Source: Cardinalis cardinalis
Lineage: Eukaryota > Chordata > Aves > Passeriformes > Cardinalidae
Direction of reading: 5' to 3'
DNA length: 64,000 nt
Assembly: GCA_014549065.1 (NCBI GenBank)
Contig: JACDOX010000027.1
Span: forward strand, 5,223,257 to 5,287,256
Below the pieces are notes generated by a model. That model saw only the letters and a program-made list of their open reading frames with translations, was not told where the DNA came from and did not search any database. The position numbers were made by a program, and so were the translations under genes. Every line of letters begins with the position of its first letter. Positions within the stretch are counted from its first letter, which is position 1. Below, one piece after another: positions 63,101 through 64,000 of this stretch.

Positions 63101-64000
63101 ACATGCAACACTTCACCTTTCTAGGGTTTTTTTTTACTATGTGACTGAAGGAGAGTGAGAGGATACACGCTGATGTGCAGAGGAAGGTGTTGATAAGTAA
63201 GGAAATCAAATTCTTCCCAGGAGAAGCAGTGTTCTTGCAGTAGAGGAGGTAATAATGCAGGGTAAGGAAGTGTCTTGGAGCTGCATATTAAATCTGTCTC
63301 TCTGGCATTTTCCCTGAAAGTCAGTAACAAGGCTGTTGAGGAATTCAAATTTATGAAGGCAATTCAGAAGAGAAGTAGTGTGACACAGAGAAGCATTGAA
63401 AAAAACTTGGTGGGGTTTATTTAGGTCTCAAGTTTTGACAACTCAGAATGACACTGTACCAGCAGACAGCAATTACTACAGGAGCAGATCCTTCTGTTGC
63501 CTTTTCTTTCTTACATTCAGATAATGTCCTTTTGCTTGCAGATGGTTGCCTTCATATGTACACAGAGATTTTTAGTGTTTCCTTCACTGTATGGGTAAAG
63601 AGAGAATCAATGAATGAAAATTAGAGATGGGTCCAAGCTTGCATTTTATTTCTGAAATTCGCCCACTTTCCATGAGGAGAGGATCATGTTTTCTGGCTGT
63701 GGCAGCGTTCCTAGAAGAAAAGAGTTCAAGGCTATTTTCTTTTTATAAGTTGTTTCTATGGCTGAAAGCCCCTAACAGGGTGAGCTTTTGTTTGTTGACT
63801 TTTTCCTCTTTAGATGATGTCTGAAAATCTTTCAGGGATCGAAAAAGGTGAGCAAAGAAACAAAAAAAAAAAAAGCCCTCAAAAGAGCCTACCATTCATA
63901 CCTCATTCATTTTGGAGGAAGGTCTCTAAGTTAGGTTTCTCATAACTAGGACAATCCTAGGAGGAGCCTTCATCCATGCAATCATTCACAGGCTGATAGC
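60115..64000. other. Non-coding region to the window end
   Basis: No exon or named repeat was identified. A - strand frame of 101 codons (62593-62898) overlaps a + strand frame of similar length; neither is recognised. Pyrimidine-rich runs at 62251-62266 and 63127-63134 are simple sequence. Consistent with continued intron or intergenic DNA. Confidence 0.45.

Noticed and set aside
1..64000. tRNA, rRNA, snRNA and CRISPR signals
   Set aside because: No TPsiC-arm-like GGTTCGAATC word, no U6/5S/7SK landmarks and no regularly spaced direct repeats were seen on either strand.

Overview
The window is vertebrate nuclear DNA, almost certainly from a bird. It has low repeat density, and the recognisable interspersed repeats are mainly CR1 LINE fragments. 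Several of these carry the avian-style CR1 3' end: an 8-bp terminal repeat of the ATTCTATG type next to a line reading 'ggttggaaggaacctt', or its complement. There are also a few LTR-retrotransposon pieces that resemble endogenous retrovirus repeats of bird genomes. No bacterial or viral gene organisation, CRISPR array, rRNA or tRNA gene was seen. Roughly 65 isolated single N positions are scattered through otherwise continuous sequence.

Layout. Positions 1-6850 are AT-rich non-coding DNA with one promoter/enhancer-like patch near 4.3-4.5 kb. Positions 6860-8190 are a strong CpG island with a TCC tract, a CA microsatellite and candidate splice sites on both strands. This is the only clear promoter-class locus here, and it may be bidirectional. 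From about 8.6 kb to the end, I found no coding exon that I can assign to a known protein. This part reads as a very long intron or an intergenic desert.

Repeats in that desert include CR1 or CR1/L3-like copies at 12.6-13.1 (+), 25.1-25.3 (-), 29.0-31.1 (-, about 2.1 kb with readable reverse-transcriptase remnants), 41.16-41.34 (+), 51.1-52.0 (-) and 54.4-54.8 kb (-). LTR-type pieces lie at about 34.4-35.4 and 39.8-40.1, with a tentative one near 46.9-47.15 kb. A GC-rich, unassigned and possibly repeat-derived block lies at 59.1-60.1 kb.

The observation most worth following is a pair of related ~110-120 bp elements, in the same orientation and about 36 kb apart (21879-21998 and 58111-58217). 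Two 30-bp blocks match at 28/30 and 25/30 and are rich in TAAT-type homeodomain cores. They do not look like the CR1 or LTR copies in the window. They could be an old dispersed repeat co-opted as regulatory DNA, or duplicated enhancers. Other candidate regulatory patches are at 4.29-4.51, 22.06-22.26, 24.59-24.79 and 55.2-55.4 kb.

The host gene of the CpG island cannot be named from this sequence. All family assignments here come from reading by eye, without database searches.
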